A stretch of DNA of 64,000 bases from Ga0077555 sp963741565 (GTDB lineage Bacteria > Pseudomonadota > Alphaproteobacteria > Rhizobiales > Hyphomicrobiaceae). The notes under the pieces were generated by a model, which was not told the DNA's origin, did no database searches, and saw only the letters and a list, made by a program, of their open reading frames with translations. This document shows, piece after piece, positions 26,702 to 35,703 of this stretch; within the stretch, counting starts at the first letter, position 1; each line of letters begins with the position of its first letter. The position numbers and the translations under genes are program-made. Location: assembly GCA_963741565.1 (NCBI GenBank), contig CAVUIK010000011.1:22564-86563 (forward strand), in the 5' to 3' direction.

Positions 26702-26958
26702 TGGTCGTCTCCTCGTTATCTCGGCCTCAACCGGCCATACCCTCAAAATCCCGCTCGATTCGGGCCAAGACTTGGCGCCTTGGCGTTGGATGCATGTCCC
26801 GTTCCACCCTGCATCCACGATTGTTGGTCCTCTCGGACTGGCGCATCCTATACCGGCCTGCGACGTTCTGCACCACCCCCGGCAAGCAAAGTTTCGATCG
26901 AATTAACCATCGGTGATAACGCTATGCGTGGCTTGAGTTTTGACCGGCTGAAGACGAA

Positions 26959-28479
26959 TCACCCGACGCTTCCTTCCAGGCTTATGCCGATCAGCTTTTG
27001 CGTTTCGGCCATGAATTCCATCGGAAGTTGCTGCAGCACATCCCGGACAAAACCGTTCACGATGAGGGCCACGGCCTCTTCTTCGGACAAGCCGCGTTGG
27101 CGGCAATAAAAGAGCTTGTCATCCGAGATCTTGGACGTGGTGGCCTCGTGCTCGAAGTGGGCCGAGGCATTCTTCGCTTCGATGTAGGGAACGGTATGCG
27201 CCCCGCATGCATTGCCGATCAGGAGACTATCGCAATTGGTGAAATTCCGCGCGTTCGTGGCCTTGCGATGGGCGGAAACCAGCCCGCGATAAGTGTTCTG
27301 CGACTGCCCGGCGGCAATGCCTTTGGAGATGATCCGGCTCGACGTGTTCTTGCCGAGGTGGATCATTTTTGTGCCGCTGTCGACCTGTTGGCGGCCGTTC
27401 GAGATGGCGATCGAATAGAACTCACCGCGCGATCCGTCACCGCGCAGAATGCAACTCGGATACTTCCAAGTTATCGCCGAGCCGGTTTCGACCTGCGTCC
27501 AGCTGATCTTGGAGTTGCGGCCACGGCAGTCGCCGCGCTTCGTCACGAAATTGTAGATGCCGCCCTTGCCGTTCTTGTCGCCCGGATACCAGTTCTGGAC
27601 GGTCGAATACTTGATCTCGGCGTCGTCGAGTGCAATCAGCTCGACGACCGCGGCATGCAGCTGGTTCTCGTCGCGCATCGGCGCCGTGCAACCCTCGAGG
27701 TAGGACACATAGCTGCCCTTCTCGGCGATAATCAGAGTTCGCTCGAACTGACCGGTATTTTTCTCGTTGATCCGGAAGTATGTCGACAGCTCCATCGGGC
27801 ACCGGACGCCCTCGGGGATGTAGACGAACGAACCGTCCGAGAACACCGCCGCGTTCAGCGCCGCATAGTAGTTGTCGGACTGTGGAACGACACTGCCGAG
27901 GTATTTTTTGACGAGCTCGGGGTGCTCCCGCATCGCCTCTGAGATCGAGCAGAAGATCACGCCGGCCTTGGCCAGTTCCTTCTTGAATGTGGTCACAACC
28001 GAAACGCTGTCGAACACCGCGTCAACGGCGACTTTGCCGGCCATCTGGCTGTAGCCGTCGGCGTCATCGAGCCGGCTTGGCTCCGACTGCTTGCGCACGC
28101 CCGCGAGCAACTCCTGCTCTTTCAGCGGGATGCCAAGCTTGGCATAGGTCCGCAATAGCTCGGGGTCGACCTCGTCGAGCGACTTCGGGCCTTCCGTCGA
28201 TTTTGGCGCGGAGTAGTAATAGAGATCCTGGAAATCGATCTTGGGATAGTCGACCTTGGCCCACGTCGGCTCGGTCATCGCCTGCCAGCGGCGAAACGCG
28301 TCGAGGCGCCACTCCAGCATCCACGCTGGCTCGGACTTCTTGTTGGAGATGAAGCGAACGGTATCCTCGTTCAAGCCCTTCGGAGCCTTAACGCTCTCGA
28401 TGTCGGTCTCGAACCCGTACTTGTACTTGTCGACATCAAGCGCCTTGACCTGCTCGATCGTCTGCTGAACCGCGGCCAT
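26959..28479 (-). CDS. sufB: SufB, Fe-S scaffold protein
   Basis: 506 aa. Landmarks: YKYGFETDIESVKAPKGLNEDT at the N-terminus, DLYYYSAPK, YIPEGVRCPMELSTYFRIN, GSYVSYLEGCTAPMRDENQLHAAVVEL with the sulfur-accepting cysteine, TKRGDCRGRNSKISWTQVE and CDSLLIGNACGAHTVPYIE near the C-terminus. SufB is the platform where [4Fe-4S] clusters form with SufC and SufD. The ATG at 28479 (MAAVQQTIEQ) is used rather than the extension into the upstream gene. Confidence 0.97.
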   Translation of the reverse strand: MAAVQQTIEQVKALDVDKYKYGFETDIESVKAPKGLNEDTVRFISNKKSEPAWMLEWRLDAFRRWQAMTEPTWAKVDYPKIDFQDLYYYSAPKSTEGPKSLDEVDPELLRTYAKLGIPLKEQELLAGVRKQSEPSRLDDADGYSQMAGKVAVDAVFDSVSVVTTFKKELAKAGVIFCSISEAMREHPELVKKYLGSVVPQSDNYYAALNAAVFSDGSFVYIPEGVRCPMELSTYFRINEKNTGQFERTLIIAEKGSYVSYLEGCTAPMRDENQLHAAVVELIALDDAEIKYSTVQNWYPGDKNGKGGIYNFVTKRGDCRGRNSKISWTQVETGSAITWKYPSCILRGDGSRGEFYSIAISNGRQQVDSGTKMIHLGKNTSSRIISKGIAAGQSQNTYRGLVSAHRKATNARNFTNCDSLLIGNACGAHTVPYIEAKNASAHFEHEATTSKISDDKLFYCRQRGLSEEEAVALIVNGFVRDVLQQLPMEFMAETQKLIGISLEGSVG

Positions 28480-28504
28480 TCCCGTCTCCACTTCATTCGT
28501 TAGG

Positions 28505-29632
28505 TCAAGCGGCCCGTGCGGCCTGCGCTGTGATCGTCGTCCAGGCCGCAGCGAACGCGGCGATATCGTCAACGGTTGTCGTCGGCCCGAGGCTCAGCCG
28601 GATAGCGGACCCCGCGATTTCCGGCGCAACGCCCATCGCCGACAGCACATGACTGGCGGAAACCTTGCCTGACGAGCAGGCGGCTCCAGCGCTGACAGCG
28701 ATGCCCGCCAGATCCAGAGCTGTGACCAGCAGTTCCGAGGAACGGCCCGGCAAAGCAATGCACGAGGTGTTGGGAAGCCGCGCGACGTCGGCCCCAATGA
28801 CCACCGCCTCGGGTGTCGCGGCAAGCACGACCCGCTCGAGCCGGTCGCGCAGCTGGCCAATCGCAGCCGCTGCCTTCAGGCTATCACCTGCAGCCCGTGC
28901 GGCCGCGCCAAAACCCGCAATCGCCGCAACATTCTCGGTGCCGGCCCGGAGGCGCCGCTCCTGGCCGCCGCCACTCAGCAACGGGGCAATGGGCGCGCCA
29001 TTGCGCACGATCAGAGCGCCGGCGCCTTTCGGGCCGCCGAGCTTATGCGACGACAGACTGAGATAGTCGACGCCGAGGCGGGCCATATTGCAGTCGATCC
29101 GGCCTGCGGCCTGCACCGCATCCGTGTGGACGCGGAAACCCTGGTTGCGGGCGAGCGCCGCAATACCGCCAACCGCCTGTACGACGCCGGTTTCGTTGTT
29201 GGCGAGTTGCAAGCTGAGCAGGCCGCCCACCCCCTCTCGCTGCAACCCAATCAGGGCGGCGACTGTCTCCAGGCTGACGCGACCATCGCTGGCAACCGGG
29301 AGCGCCACAATGGCAGCACCGCTCTTGGCCGCCGGCGCACGCACGCTGTCGTGCTCAATGGCGGATGCCAGTATTGTCGGCCAACCACTGGCGATCACGG
29401 TTGCATTGGCCTCGCTGGCACCGCTCGTGAAAATCACCTCGGATGGAGCCGCACCGACAAGTGCGGCAATGTCCTCACGTGCATCCTCGACGATGCGGCG
29501 GGCGCGCCGCCCTTCACTGTGGACCGACGAGGGATTGCCGACCACGTCCATGGCCGAGAGCGCTGCCCGGCGGGCATCGGGGTGCAGCGGCGCGGTTGCG
29601 TTCCAATCGAGATATGTCCGCGTTGCCATCAT
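28505..29632 (-). CDS. Cysteine desulfurase, NifS/IscS-like (group I)
   Basis: 375 aa PLP enzyme, distinct from SufS. N-terminal YLDWNATAPLHPDAR is the NifS/IscS entry. The PLP lysine is in SSHKLGGPKGAG and the long mobile-loop cysteine in SAGAACSSGKVSASHVL. It lies between iscR and sufB, and its start overlaps the end of iscR by four bases, so it is translationally coupled. Such genes are common at the head of alphaproteobacterial suf operons. Confidence 0.94.
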   Translation of the reverse strand: MMATRTYLDWNATAPLHPDARRAALSAMDVVGNPSSVHSEGRRARRIVEDAREDIAALVGAAPSEVIFTSGASEANATVIASGWPTILASAIEHDSVRAPAAKSGAAIVALPVASDGRVSLETVAALIGLQREGVGGLLSLQLANNETGVVQAVGGIAALARNQGFRVHTDAVQAAGRIDCNMARLGVDYLSLSSHKLGGPKGAGALIVRNGAPIAPLLSGGGQERRLRAGTENVAAIAGFGAAARAAGDSLKAAAAIGQLRDRLERVVLAATPEAVVIGADVARLPNTSCIALPGRSSELLVTALDLAGIAVSAGAACSSGKVSASHVLSAMGVAPEIAGSAIRLSLGPTTTVDDIAAFAAAWTTITAQAARAA

Positions 29633-30090
29633 ATTGGGGCCGACGTATCTGCTGTTCGATTGCGAGCGCTGGGCGATGTGGAAATGGTGCCCTCGACCAC
29701 GTCGGCAAGACTGATCTTGGACAGAAAGGTTTGGATCTCAGTGCCGAGCGCATTCCAAAGGTCGTGCGTCAGGCAGCGGCTACCCGCGAGGCAGGGATGT
29801 CCCTGTTCGCCGGCACAGCGCGTCATGCGGACTTCTTCCTCTACGGCCGCCATCACCTCGGCCACCTTGATCTCGCGGGATGGGCGCGCCAGGCGATAAC
29901 CGCCCGTCCGTCCTCGCGCGCTCTCGACGAGACCGGCACGTCGCAGAAGCTGGAACAGCTGCTCGAGGTAGGCGATTGAGATCTGCTGCCGATCGGCGAT
30001 GGACGAAAGCGGCACGGCCGCCTCGCCGCCTTGCTTAGCGAGATCTGCCATGGCCATCACGGCATACCGGCCCCGGGTGTTCAGCTCCAC
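29629..30090 (-). CDS. iscR: IscR-like Rrf2 family regulator
   Basis: 153 aa winged-helix Rrf2 regulator, the predicted Fe-S sensor of this operon. The GTG at 30090 has GGAG seven bases upstream and gives MELNTRGRYAVMAMADLA; a longer form to 30156 is unlikely. The wing contains RGRTGGYRLARP. Three candidate cluster cysteines lie in TRCAGEQGHPCLAGSRCLTHDLW with CX7CX5C spacing, against CX5CX5C in E. coli IscR. It is first gene of the operon and is preceded by a plausible IscR operator. Confidence 0.93.
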   Translation of the reverse strand: MELNTRGRYAVMAMADLAKQGGEAAVPLSSIADRQQISIAYLEQLFQLLRRAGLVESARGRTGGYRLARPSREIKVAEVMAAVEEEVRMTRCAGEQGHPCLAGSRCLTHDLWNALGTEIQTFLSKISLADVVEGTISTSPSARNRTADTSAPI

Positions 30091-30262
30091 GCCACGTCTC
30101 CACAAACCTACGAAACCTGCGGCCGCCAACGACGTCCATGCACAAAGGTGTTGCATTCCCGGTCTCGGAGCGTGTTAAGACGCCTCTCGAGCAACGAGCC
30201 ACCCTGGACGCCAGACCATCGGCGCAGGGCGCCGCCGTTCTTGGAACAGTTCTAGCTTGACC

Positions 30263-30297
30263 GTCATATCGGAATTCCGAGTGGGGAAGTCAAGTAT
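30263..30297 (-). promoter_or_regulatory. Predicted iscR-suf promoter with an IscR type-1-like operator
   Basis: On the minus strand, 30297-30273 reads as a 25-base site whose left half ATACTTGACT fits the E. coli IscR type-1 half-site (ATASYYGACT, from memory) at every position. The right half, ACTCGGAATT, matches only partly. TTGACT (30293-30288) could serve as the -35 box and TATGAC (30268-30263) as the -10 at 19 bp, or GATATG at 17 bp, so bound IscR would block RNA polymerase. The leader to the GTG start is about 165 bases. Confidence 0.5.
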
Positions 30298-30373
30298 CAA
30301 TCGCTCGGGATGTTCGCCGCATTGGGAGCAGCGAGCCCCCCCTGTTGACCGCTCAGAGAAAGCCCTCCGCTCA

Positions 30374-31042
30374 ATGCCCGAGATCATCATTAATGGGCCT
30401 GCCGGCCGCCTCGAAGCCCGATACCATCACGTCGGCCGGATCGACAGCCCGATTGCACTCATCCTGCACCCGCACCCCCAGTTCGGTGGCACGATGAACA
30501 ACCAAGTCGTCTACAATCTCTACTACACGTTCATCGAGCGCGGCTTCTCGGTATTGCGGTTCAATTTTCGCGGCGTCGGCCGCAGCCAGGGCTTCTTCGA
30601 CAATGGCCCCGGCGAATTGGCGGATGCCGCGTCCGCGCTCGACTGGCTGCAACTTCAAACGCCCGACTCCCGGTCCTGCTGGATCGCGGGTGTTTCCTTC
30701 GGAACTTGGATTTCGATGCAGCTGCTGATGCGCCGCCCGGAGATCGACGGCTTCATCTGTGTAGCGCCGCCGGCCAACCTTTACGATTTCAACTTCCTGG
30801 CGCCCTGCCCCTCGTCCGGGCTCGTCATCAGCGGCGAGAAGGACAAGGTGGTGCCGAGCGCCTCGGTCGCCGAGTTGGCCGTCAAGACCAAGACCCAGAA
30901 GGGCATCAAGATCGATCATCACATCGTGGCTGGCGCCAACCATTTTTTTGCGGACCAGCACGAGGAGATGAAAGCCGTCGTCGGCAGCTATGTCGACAAT
31001 CGCATGGTCGAGATCATAAAGGCGAAGCGCGAGAAGGAATGA
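30374..31042 (+). CDS. Alpha/beta hydrolase
   Basis: 222 aa. HPHPQFGGTMNNQVV near residue 30 is a conserved alphaproteobacterial signature. RFNFRGVGRSQG forms the oxyanion region, GVSFGTW carries the nucleophile serine (GxSxG), GEKDKVV the aspartate, and GANHFF the histidine. No lid domain and no signal peptide. Substrate unknown. The ATG at 30374 (MPEIIINGPAGRLEARYHH) is the family start. The gene diverges from iscR. Confidence 0.88.
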   Translation: MPEIIINGPAGRLEARYHHVGRIDSPIALILHPHPQFGGTMNNQVVYNLYYTFIERGFSVLRFNFRGVGRSQGFFDNGPGELADAASALDWLQLQTPDSRSCWIAGVSFGTWISMQLLMRRPEIDGFICVAPPANLYDFNFLAPCPSSGLVISGEKDKVVPSASVAELAVKTKTQKGIKIDHHIVAGANHFFADQHEEMKAVVGSYVDNRMVEIIKAKREKE

Positions 31043-31059
31043 CGCGCCGTCCCTGCTCT

Positions 31060-31680
31060 TCAGACGGCGAGACCCAGTGCCTGGAGTTCATCGGCCAACG
31101 CGACAGCTTCGCCCCGATAGTGGATCGTGCGAAATCCGACGGCCCGGGCGGTCTCGATATTCGGCAGTGAATCGTCGATGAAAACGGCGCGCGCCGGCAC
31201 CAGGCGCCGGCGCGCGAGAAAGAGATCGAAGATCTCTCGATCCGGCTTCACCATGCCGACCTCGGCTGAAATGATGCGCTCGTCAAAACCATCGAGAAAC
31301 GGAAACAGGCGGCACGCATCGGCGAATTTCGACGCGCTGAAGTTGGAGATCGCGTGCACCGGCACACCCCGCGCCTTGAGCCCCGCGAGAAGCTGGACGT
31401 TGGCGTCGATCGCCCCATCGAGCATATCCGTCCAGCGGGCGTCGAACGCCTCGACAAAACGGCGGTGCTGCGGATGTTCCCCGGCCAGCCGCGCGATCAC
31501 CACGCCGAAGTCGGCGCCAGCATCCAGCTCCCGGTGATTGACCTCCAGCAGCCGCGTCTCAGCAAGGATTTGTGCCGTTTCGGCATCGGAATGCCCCATC
31601 CTCCGATAGAGATTGCGGGGATCCCAGCGGATCAGAACGTTGCCGATATCGAAGACGACGCAATCGATTTCCGCTGCCAT
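31060..31680 (-). CDS. HAD-superfamily hydrolase (subfamily IA)
   Basis: 206 aa. Motif I is VVFDIGNVLIRWDP (nucleophile Asp), motif II is the Ser/Asn stretch in VHAISNFSAS, motif III is the lysine in GMVKPDREIF, and motif IV is FIDDSLPNIETARAVG. The FDIGNVL form is common in small phosphatases of the YihX/haloacid-dehalogenase-like group. It converges with the alpha/beta hydrolase and lies 12 bases after anmK on the same strand, so may share its transcript. Confidence 0.9.
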   Translation of the reverse strand: MAAEIDCVVFDIGNVLIRWDPRNLYRRMGHSDAETAQILAETRLLEVNHRELDAGADFGVVIARLAGEHPQHRRFVEAFDARWTDMLDGAIDANVQLLAGLKARGVPVHAISNFSASKFADACRLFPFLDGFDERIISAEVGMVKPDREIFDLFLARRRLVPARAVFIDDSLPNIETARAVGFRTIHYRGEAVALADELQALGLAV

Positions 31681-31692
31681 GGCAACCGCCTG

Positions 31693-32873
31693 TTATCCGG
31701 CCTTCGCGAGCACACCGCCGGTCAAGGGCTTCGGGGCCCCTGTCGTGCCCGGAAATGTGATCGGCAAGCCCGCCAGCGAGCGGACCGCCAGATAGGCCCA
31801 GGCTTCCGCCTCCATCGAATCCCCGTCGAGTGACAAAGCTTCAGCCGGAACGACCGCATTATCGACGCGCGCCGCGATCATGCTCATCAGAGTGCGATTC
31901 CGGCGTCCGCCGCCACAGATCACCCACAGCGCAGGTTGCTCGGGAAATTGCTCGCGGGCCTTAGCAATGCTCTCGGCGGTGAAAGCAGTGAGCGTCGCAG
32001 CCCCATCCGCGGGGGACAGGTTGCAGAACCAGCTCCGGCGGAAAGGCGTTCCGATCGAGCGATTTCGGTACGGGTTTGGAGAAATGGGGGAGTGACAGGT
32101 ACTGCCGCAGGATCGCGTCGTCTGATGCGCCCGGTGGCGGCGAGGCGGCCATCGTCGTCGCGCGCACCACCGGTGCGGCCCAGCATCCAATCGTCGATCA
32201 GCGCGTTCCCCGGCCCCGTATCGAACGCCAGCAGCGCCCCATCGCGGCCGATCCAGGTGACGTTCGCGACACCGCCGATGTTGACGAAGGCAATGGGGCG
32301 CTCGGTGACCTTCGCAGCCAGCGCGCGATGATAGACAGGGACCAGCGGCGCGCCTTCGCCGCCAAGTTCGCAGTCCTCGCCCCTCAGATCGTACACAACG
32401 TCGACCCCAGCCTTTTGGGCCAGCAACGGGCCATCGCCCAGTTGTACCGTGATCATACGGCGCCGAGGTAGCAAATCGCGCTCCTCAGCCACCCCAAGCC
32501 TATGGTCAATGAAACTTCCAGTCGGCACCAGCGTTTCCCGATGCAGCACCGTCTGGCCATGAAACCCGATCACGTCCACCGCCGAGGGTTGCAGCATCTG
32601 ATCGCCCATGAACCGCAGGACCGCCTCCGCGTGCCGGTCTGTCACGTCCCTCTCGACATCCCCCAAACAGCCCGGCCGGTCGCGGCGATCCTGGATCGAC
32701 GTGGCGTCGGCCACGGCCTGCCTCAACCGGCCGCGAACATCATCGGGATAGGCGACGCTCGCCGAACCCAGACGGCGCACATGATCAATGCCATCTGTCT
32801 CAATGAGCGCGAGATCGATGCCGTCCATCGACGTGCCGCTCATCAGGCCGATCGCGCGCATCACCTTGCCCAT
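31693..32873 (-). pseudogene. anmK: Anhydro-N-acetylmuramic acid kinase, two frameshifts
   Basis: AnmK phosphorylates 1,6-anhydroMurNAc in peptidoglycan recycling. The N-terminal part (AIGLMSGTSMDGID, GFHGQTVLH, NIGGVANVTWI, FDTGPGNALIDDW) reads well to about 32130. The next frame carries SDDAILRQYLSLPHFSKPVP and SLDRNAF to about 32027. A third frame carries LSPADGAATLTAFTAESIA, VICGGGRRN and the C-terminus to 31693. Each switch needs one extra base to be removed, near 32127-32132 and 32023-32030, giving about 392 aa. All functional motifs survive, so sequence error is at least as likely as decay. Confidence 0.9.
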
Positions 32874-32953
32874 GGCATCGTCCCGTGCAATTAGCATTCA
32901 ATTCCACGAGTCTAGCCCGACCACGGGCGGGCCACAAACGAAGACCGACAGCC

Positions 32954-34204
32954 ATGGCCAAATACACGTCCGACTTTCTCAACCTCCTCGACGAGCGGAG
33001 CTATATCCACCAGTGTTCCGATTTTGCCGGTCTCGATGCGCTGGCCGCCAAGGGCGAGGTCGTCTGTTATGTCGGTTACGATTGCACGGCGCCGTCGCTG
33101 CACGTCGGCAATCTGATCTCGATCATGATGCTGCACTGGCTGCAGCAGACTGGCAACAAACCAATCACCTTGATGGGCGGGGGCACGACGCGCGTCGGCG
33201 ACCCCTCCGGCAAGGACGAAACACGCCAGATCCGCTCGATCGAGGAGATCGACCGCAACAAGGAGAGCATTAGGGGCGTTTTCTCGCGACTGCTCCGCTT
33301 CGGCGAGGGCAAGCACGAAGCCATTATGGTCGACAACGCCGACTGGCTTGCCAAGCTCAACTACATCGAGATGCTACGAGACGTCGGTCGGCACTTCTCA
33401 ATCAATCGCATGTTGACCATGGACTCCGTCAAGCTCCGCCTCGATCGCGAGCAGGAGATGAGTTTCATCGAATTCAACTACATGATCTGCCAAGCCTACG
33501 ATTACGTGGAATTGGCGCGGCGCTTTGGCTGCAACCTGCAGATGGGCGGCTCCGACCAGTGGGGCAATATCGTCACTGGCGTCGATCTCGGCCGGCGCAT
33601 GGGTACGCACCAGTTGTATGCCCTGACAACCCCGCTGCTCACCACGGCCTCAGGCGCCAAGATGGGCAAGACCGCGGCCGGCGCCGTGTGGCTCAACGAG
33701 GATCAACTTTCGGCTTACGATTACTGGCAGTTCTGGCGCAACACCGAGGACGCCGACGTCGGCCGCTTCCTCAAGTTGTTCACGACGCTCCCGATGGCCG
33801 AGATCAGCCGTCTTGCGGCTTTGCGGGATGCCGAGATCAACGACGCGAAGAAGGTTCTCGCGACCGAGGCGACGGCCCTGATGCATGGGCGGGCCAAGGC
33901 GGACGCGGTCGCCGAAACCGCGCGCAAGACCTTCGAGCAGGGAACGCTTGCCGACGACCTGCCAACGGTCGAGGTTCCAGAGTCGGATCTGCGCAACGAA
34001 CTGGGCGTCCTCGCTGCCTTCGTGACGGCGGGTCTCGTCAAGTCGAACGGCGAAGCGCGCCGCCAGATCCAGGGCGGGGGATTGCGCGTCAATGACGAGC
34101 CGGTTGCAGACGAGAAGGCGAAGCTGCGTCTTGGCGATCTAAAGGATGGCGTGATCAAGCTATCGCTGGGGAAGAAGAAGCACGTGCTGCTGCGGCCGGC
34201 CTGA
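32954..34204 (+). CDS. tyrS: Tyrosyl-tRNA synthetase
   Basis: 416 aa class I synthetase charging tRNA-Tyr. The HIGH-type motif is PSLHVGNL near residue 44-51; the KMSKS counterpart is KMGKT near 236, a variant seen in many alphaproteobacterial TyrS proteins. QMGGSDQWGNI is the tyrosine-specificity region. A C-terminal S4 RNA-binding domain (VKSNGEARRQIQGGGLRVND) completes the protein. The ATG at 32954 begins the family N-terminus MAKYTSDFLNLLDERSYI. It diverges from anmK, a common arrangement in this group. Confidence 0.97.
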   Translation: MAKYTSDFLNLLDERSYIHQCSDFAGLDALAAKGEVVCYVGYDCTAPSLHVGNLISIMMLHWLQQTGNKPITLMGGGTTRVGDPSGKDETRQIRSIEEIDRNKESIRGVFSRLLRFGEGKHEAIMVDNADWLAKLNYIEMLRDVGRHFSINRMLTMDSVKLRLDREQEMSFIEFNYMICQAYDYVELARRFGCNLQMGGSDQWGNIVTGVDLGRRMGTHQLYALTTPLLTTASGAKMGKTAAGAVWLNEDQLSAYDYWQFWRNTEDADVGRFLKLFTTLPMAEISRLAALRDAEINDAKKVLATEATALMHGRAKADAVAETARKTFEQGTLADDLPTVEVPESDLRNELGVLAAFVTAGLVKSNGEARRQIQGGGLRVNDEPVADEKAKLRLGDLKDGVIKLSLGKKKHVLLRPA

Positions 34205-34231
34205 TTTGAGCCGTCGCCCAAACTGGAACCG

Positions 34232-34296
34232 ATGCCCGATTTGCGGGCATGGCCGCGCAAATCTCCGCCGCTTCGCGCGCTGTCGCTTCGCGCGCT
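34232..34296 (+). repeat. Hairpin and 13-bp tandem direct repeat downstream of tyrS
   Basis: ATGCCCG / CGGGCAT forms a 7-bp hairpin at 34232-34250, 28 bases after tyrS, with no T-run, so it is at best a weak terminator. Immediately beyond, CGCTTCGCGCGCT occurs twice (34269-34281 and 34284-34296), separated by two bases. The remaining 225-base gap to livK shows no gene; AGGGAGG just before 34430 is the livK ribosome-binding site. Confidence 0.6.
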
Positions 34297-34429
34297 TGTC
34301 AGTCTGACGGCCCGCCACTAAGCTTGCCCTGCCGGTCATCCCAAAACTAGGATGAATTGCCGGCCCGCTCGCACTGCCCGCCGTCGCGAGCATCAACCAC
34401 GAGCGGCTGCACGTCAGGGAGGACGTTCC

Positions 34430-35581
34430 ATGATTACGCGTTTCGTAAGACCGGTGCTGGCCAGCGTCGGGCTCGCCCTCGCGGCGTCGGGCGCCTTCGC
34501 CCAGGACACCATCAAGATCGGAGTGACACAGCCACTGACCGGGGCCTTCGCCGCGTCGGGCAATTATGTGACGCAGGGCGCCAAGCTTGCCGAAGAGGAA
34601 ATCAACAAAGCCGGCGGCGTGCTCGGCAAGAAGATCCAACTGATCGTCGAGGACAACAAGTCCAACCCGACCGAAGCCGTTGCCACCGCCGAGAAACTGA
34701 TCTCAAAGGACAAGGTCCAGGTGATGCTTGGCGCCTGGTCGTCGACGCTGACGCTGGCCGTCATGCCGAAGCTCGAGGAGTACAAGGTACCGATGCTCGT
34801 CGAGACCTCGTCGTCCGGCAAGATCACGACCTCCGGCAATCCCTATGTCTTTCGCATCAGCCCGACGTCGCAGATGGAGGCGCAAGCTTTCACCCCTCTG
34901 GTCAAAACTCTCGGTATCAAGAAGGCCGACTTTCTCGCCACCAACAACGACTTCGGCCTCGGCGCGACGACTGAATTCGCCAAGATGCTCGAGGCCAACG
35001 GCGTGACCGTCGGGGTCAAGGAGACCATGGACCCGAAAGCCACCGACTTCTCGGCGCAGCTGGCCAAGATCAAAGCAACTGGCTCCGACACCCTGTTCGT
35101 GACGACAGCCGTTGAGCAGATCACGCTCCTGCTGAAGCAGGCAAAAGAGCAGCAACTCAAGGCACGCATTATCACGACCGGCGGATCCAACTCGCCGGAT
35201 CAGCTGATCCAGCAGGCCGGCGAGGCCGCCAACGGCTCATTCCATCTGGTGTTCTTCACACCGTGGTTTCCGGAGGCCGTGAAAAACCCCGATATCGCCA
35301 AGAAGTTCGTCGGGCTCTGGAATGAAAAGAAGTACAACGTCGGCGGGCTCACAGAAGGCTTCCGCGGCTGGGACGGCATCACCACGATCGTCGAGGCGAT
35401 CAAGGTTGCCGGCAAGAACGACGCCGAGGCGATCACCAAGGCCCTGTGGGGCGTCAAGGTGAAAGGCATCAACGGCGACATCGCCTTCATCAAGCAGGGA
35501 CCGGCCGGCAAAGAGAGCGCGCAGAACGTGCCAAGCGTATATCTCGTCAAGATCGACGGCGGCAAGGTCGTGAAGAACTGA
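34430..35581 (+). CDS. livK: ABC transporter substrate-binding protein, branched-chain amino acid type
   Basis: 383 aa periplasmic binding protein (Peripla_BP_6). Signal peptide MITRFVRPVLASVGLALAASGAFA precedes the mature start QDTIKIGVTQPLTGAFAASG. LGAWSSTLTLAVMPKLEEYKVPML and FRISPTSQMEAQAF are typical of the LivJ/LivK-like fold. Relatives bind branched-chain amino acids, amides or aromatic acids. First gene of a complete livKHMGF importer. A strong AGGGAGG precedes the ATG. Confidence 0.9.
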   Translation: MITRFVRPVLASVGLALAASGAFAQDTIKIGVTQPLTGAFAASGNYVTQGAKLAEEEINKAGGVLGKKIQLIVEDNKSNPTEAVATAEKLISKDKVQVMLGAWSSTLTLAVMPKLEEYKVPMLVETSSSGKITTSGNPYVFRISPTSQMEAQAFTPLVKTLGIKKADFLATNNDFGLGATTEFAKMLEANGVTVGVKETMDPKATDFSAQLAKIKATGSDTLFVTTAVEQITLLLKQAKEQQLKARIITTGGSNSPDQLIQQAGEAANGSFHLVFFTPWFPEAVKNPDIAKKFVGLWNEKKYNVGGLTEGFRGWDGITTIVEAIKVAGKNDAEAITKALWGVKVKGINGDIAFIKQGPAGKESAQNVPSVYLVKIDGGKVVKN

Positions 35582-35703
35582 GTTGCGAGCTGCGATGGTT
35601 GGGATCGTCCCGACCTCGCATCTCAACTGCCAGCGTCACGCTGCACCGCTGCCCGTGCCACGAGCGGCACGATGGGTCCTTGGGATGAGCCCGAGGACGA
35701 CAC

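Noticed and set aside
33650..33680. TyrS KMGKT in place of KMSKS as a defect
   Set aside because: This variant is common in functional alphaproteobacterial TyrS enzymes.
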